Source: a virus. Taken from it: DNA of 52,972 nt. The notes under the pieces are model-generated. The model saw only the letters and a list, made by a program, of their open reading frames with translations. It searched no databases and was not told the DNA's origin. Of the stretch, positions 51,414-52,972 are shown one piece after another; the stretch's first letter is position 1; every line of letters starts with the position of its first letter. A program made the position numbers and the translations under genes. Location: the IMG/VR virus record IMGVR_UViG_3300020420_000019, positions 1 through 52,972 of that record; one strand, written 5' to 3'.

Positions 51414-52120
51414 TTGATTTATGGGGAAACAAAGTAAGTGAATCTTTGTGGGTTATAGAAGGTGAATATTGTAAGAGAGGAATAGGAAACAGCTTCTTTC
51501 ATGCAACGATTGTTGAGGAAGGTCATCCAGATGCAGTAGAATATAAACCTTTAATGAAATTTGGTGTGAAGTGGCCAGACTATTATGTTTGTGCTGAAGG
51601 TAAATATTTAAGTATGAAGTTTGGTAGAACTACACAATTTCCTAGAATATCAGATTACACTAAAAAACAATACCCTAGTAAAGGAGCCCCAGATTATCTG
51701 CATGCTCTTAAATTTAGTATGTCGCAACCACATGCTGTTGCAGAACAACTTATGCCAGGATATAAATTTACATCCCAATCAAATAGTCAGCAAGGTAAGT
51801 TAAAGAAAAATGTTAATATAGGTGTATCATATCATAGAGGAGTAAAGGAAACTTTTCATCCATTAGATGATGGATACTATAGTGAACTAGGTATACCTAA
51901 AGAAGAATGGGAAGCAGCACCAACAATGGCAAAGTTAATTAAAGAGATGGTATTTGTAGATCATATAGATACATGCACCAACAACAACAATATAACTAAT
52001 CTTAGATATACTACTCCAAGAGGCAATAATCCTTATGTCAAATACCATCAGGGTATTACTGATGTAAAACCCAAGATACCATATGAAGATGGTAAAAAAT
52101 ACAAGAGGTTAGATTCATGA
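51410..52120 (+). CDS. HNH endonuclease, probable homing type
   Basis: The 236-residue protein has a C-terminal HNH-type signature FVDHIDTCTNNNNITNLRY (D184-H185, then Asn/Leu pattern), followed by TPRGNNPYV, as in H-N-H homing nucleases ('vdHidg...nN.i.NLr....'). The segment WPDYYVCAEGKYLSMKFGR near residues 50-70 resembles a NUMOD4-like DNA-binding motif. The C-terminus is basic. It is joined to gp44 and to the Dam gene by ATGA overlaps. It is best read as a free-standing mobile endonuclease inserted between gp44 and the rest of the replication block. Confidence 0.75.
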   Translation: MIDLWGNKVSESLWVIEGEYCKRGIGNSFFHATIVEEGHPDAVEYKPLMKFGVKWPDYYVCAEGKYLSMKFGRTTQFPRISDYTKKQYPSKGAPDYLHALKFSMSQPHAVAEQLMPGYKFTSQSNSQQGKLKKNVNIGVSYHRGVKETFHPLDDGYYSELGIPKEEWEAAPTMAKLIKEMVFVDHIDTCTNNNNITNLRYTTPRGNNPYVKYHQGITDVKPKIPYEDGKKYKRLDS

Positions 52121-52959
52121 AAGCATTAAAAACACCACTAAGATATCCTGGCGGTAAGTCTCGTGCCTGTACAAAACTAGCAACAGTTTTTCCAGACCTA
52201 AGTAAATTCAAAGAATATAGAGAACCATTTCTAGGAGGTGGTTCTGTTGCACTATATGTCACTAAGATGTATCCTCATCTCAATGTATGGGTAAATGATT
52301 TATATGTACCTTTAATTAATTTCTGGAAAGAATTACAGCATGATGGTCAAGGATTACAGGACTTACTCTGGTCAACAAAAAACCTGTATCCAGATAGAGA
52401 TACTGCTAAAGAATTATTCATTCAATCAAAGGAAGATTTAAACGATGAAAAATTGTCGAATCAAAAAAGAGCAGCTGCTTTCTATATTGTTAATAAGTGT
52501 TCTTTCTCTGGTCTTACTGAAGCATCGTCCTTCTCTCCTCAAGCATCAGAATCTAATTTCTCCTACAGAGGAATTGAAAAACTAGCAGCATATGGTAAGT
52601 TGATAGAGAACTGGCATATTACAGGTGCTGATTGGTCAGATTTATTATCAGACAATAAAGATACTTTTGTATATCTAGATCCTCCTTATGAGATCAAAGA
52701 TAACTTATATGGTGGTAAGAAAGGAGATCTACATAAAAGATTCAGTCATGATTATTTTGCTACCATGTGTGACAAATATACAGCAACACAATTAATATCA
52801 TACAACAGTAGTCAACTAATTAAAGATAGATTTAATAACTGGTATTCCACAGAATTTGATCATACATATACTATGAGATCTGTTGGTGAGTATATGAAAG
52901 AACAACAGGGTCGAAAAGAACTTTTAGTTTTTAATTATGAAAATACTAGGTCTTCATAG
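52117..52959 (+). CDS. dam: Dam-type DNA adenine methyltransferase (D12 class)
   Basis: The 280-residue protein has TPLRYPGGKSRACTKL at the N-terminus, the SAM-binding loop EPFLGGGSVAL (residues 36-46), and catalytic DPPY (D188-Y191) within FVYLDPPYEI. The order (FxGxG before DPPY) and size match the D12/Dam family (T4 Dam is 259 residues), which makes N6-methyladenine, usually in GATC. GATC is common across the window, so target sites are not being avoided. It is joined to the HNH gene by ATGA and ends 13 bases from the right edge; T4 gp62 would be expected to the right. Confidence 0.9.
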   Translation: MKALKTPLRYPGGKSRACTKLATVFPDLSKFKEYREPFLGGGSVALYVTKMYPHLNVWVNDLYVPLINFWKELQHDGQGLQDLLWSTKNLYPDRDTAKELFIQSKEDLNDEKLSNQKRAAAFYIVNKCSFSGLTEASSFSPQASESNFSYRGIEKLAAYGKLIENWHITGADWSDLLSDNKDTFVYLDPPYEIKDNLYGGKKGDLHKRFSHDYFATMCDKYTATQLISYNSSQLIKDRFNNWYSTEFDHTYTMRSVGEYMKEQQGRKELLVFNYENTRSS

Positions 52960-52972
52960 TGCTATTGGTTGG

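Noticed and set aside
1-52972. Host-derived photosynthesis or carbon genes (psbA, hli, talC and similar), tRNAs, CRISPR arrays, integrase
   Set aside because: I looked for their motifs and cloverleaf-like or spaced-repeat patterns and saw none. The only spaced repeats are coding repeats in the fibre.

Overview
The window looks like about 53 kb of the virion-morphogenesis and replication core of a T4-like marine myovirus. It is most like a cyanophage of Prochlorococcus/Synechococcus, or a close marine relative. The evidence is the T4 gene order on one strand (8, 13, 14, 15, 16, 17, 18, 19, 20, 67-like, 21, 22, 23, 3-like, uvsY, uvsW, 55, 47, 46, 45, 44), the low GC content (about one third by eye), very large tail proteins, and small marine-phage accessory families (DUF3110-, DUF3310- and DUF4385-like, 2OG-Fe(II) oxygenases). 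No photosynthesis gene, tRNA, integrase or CRISPR array was seen. All assignments come from reading motifs and synteny; no database search was run.

Layout. (1) 1-16144: baseplate and tail periphery. A giant structural protein truncated by the left edge (position of gp7) is followed by gp8, a 2440-residue DUF4815-type structural protein and two small coiled-coil proteins. (2) 16165-23605: two small structural proteins and a 2297-residue fibre with an exactly periodic 30-residue repeat, a parallel-beta segment and a LamG-like domain. (3) 23605-27096: gp13, gp14, gp15 and the small terminase gp16, chained by TAATG stop/start overlaps. (4) 27118-29985: an accessory island between the two terminase genes, with three small membrane proteins, two Fe(II)/2OG oxygenase-like proteins flanking a NifU-like Fe-S protein, and other small ORFs. 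(5) 29978-40731: large terminase, a nucleotidyltransferase, a zinc-ribbon protein, sheath, tube, portal, prohead core, protease, scaffold and major capsid protein, ending at a strong intrinsic terminator. (6) 40821-47465: gp3-like tail completion protein, UvsY, UvsW, an Sm-like protein, late sigma factor gp55, and gp47/gp46. (7) 47551-52959: small proteins, sliding clamp gp45, DUF4385-like protein, clamp loader gp44, then an HNH endonuclease and a Dam-type adenine methylase where gp62 would be expected.

The genes form a coherent late programme. gp55 and gp45 are the T4 factors that activate late promoters, and six NATAAATA late-promoter octamers precede gp8, gp18, gp20, the gp67-like gene, gp22 and a small gene after gp23. 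Two bacterial-type promoters precede gp55 and the gp45 cluster. There is no gene-free stretch over 300 bases; the longest gaps (about 80-90 bases) hold promoters or the terminator.
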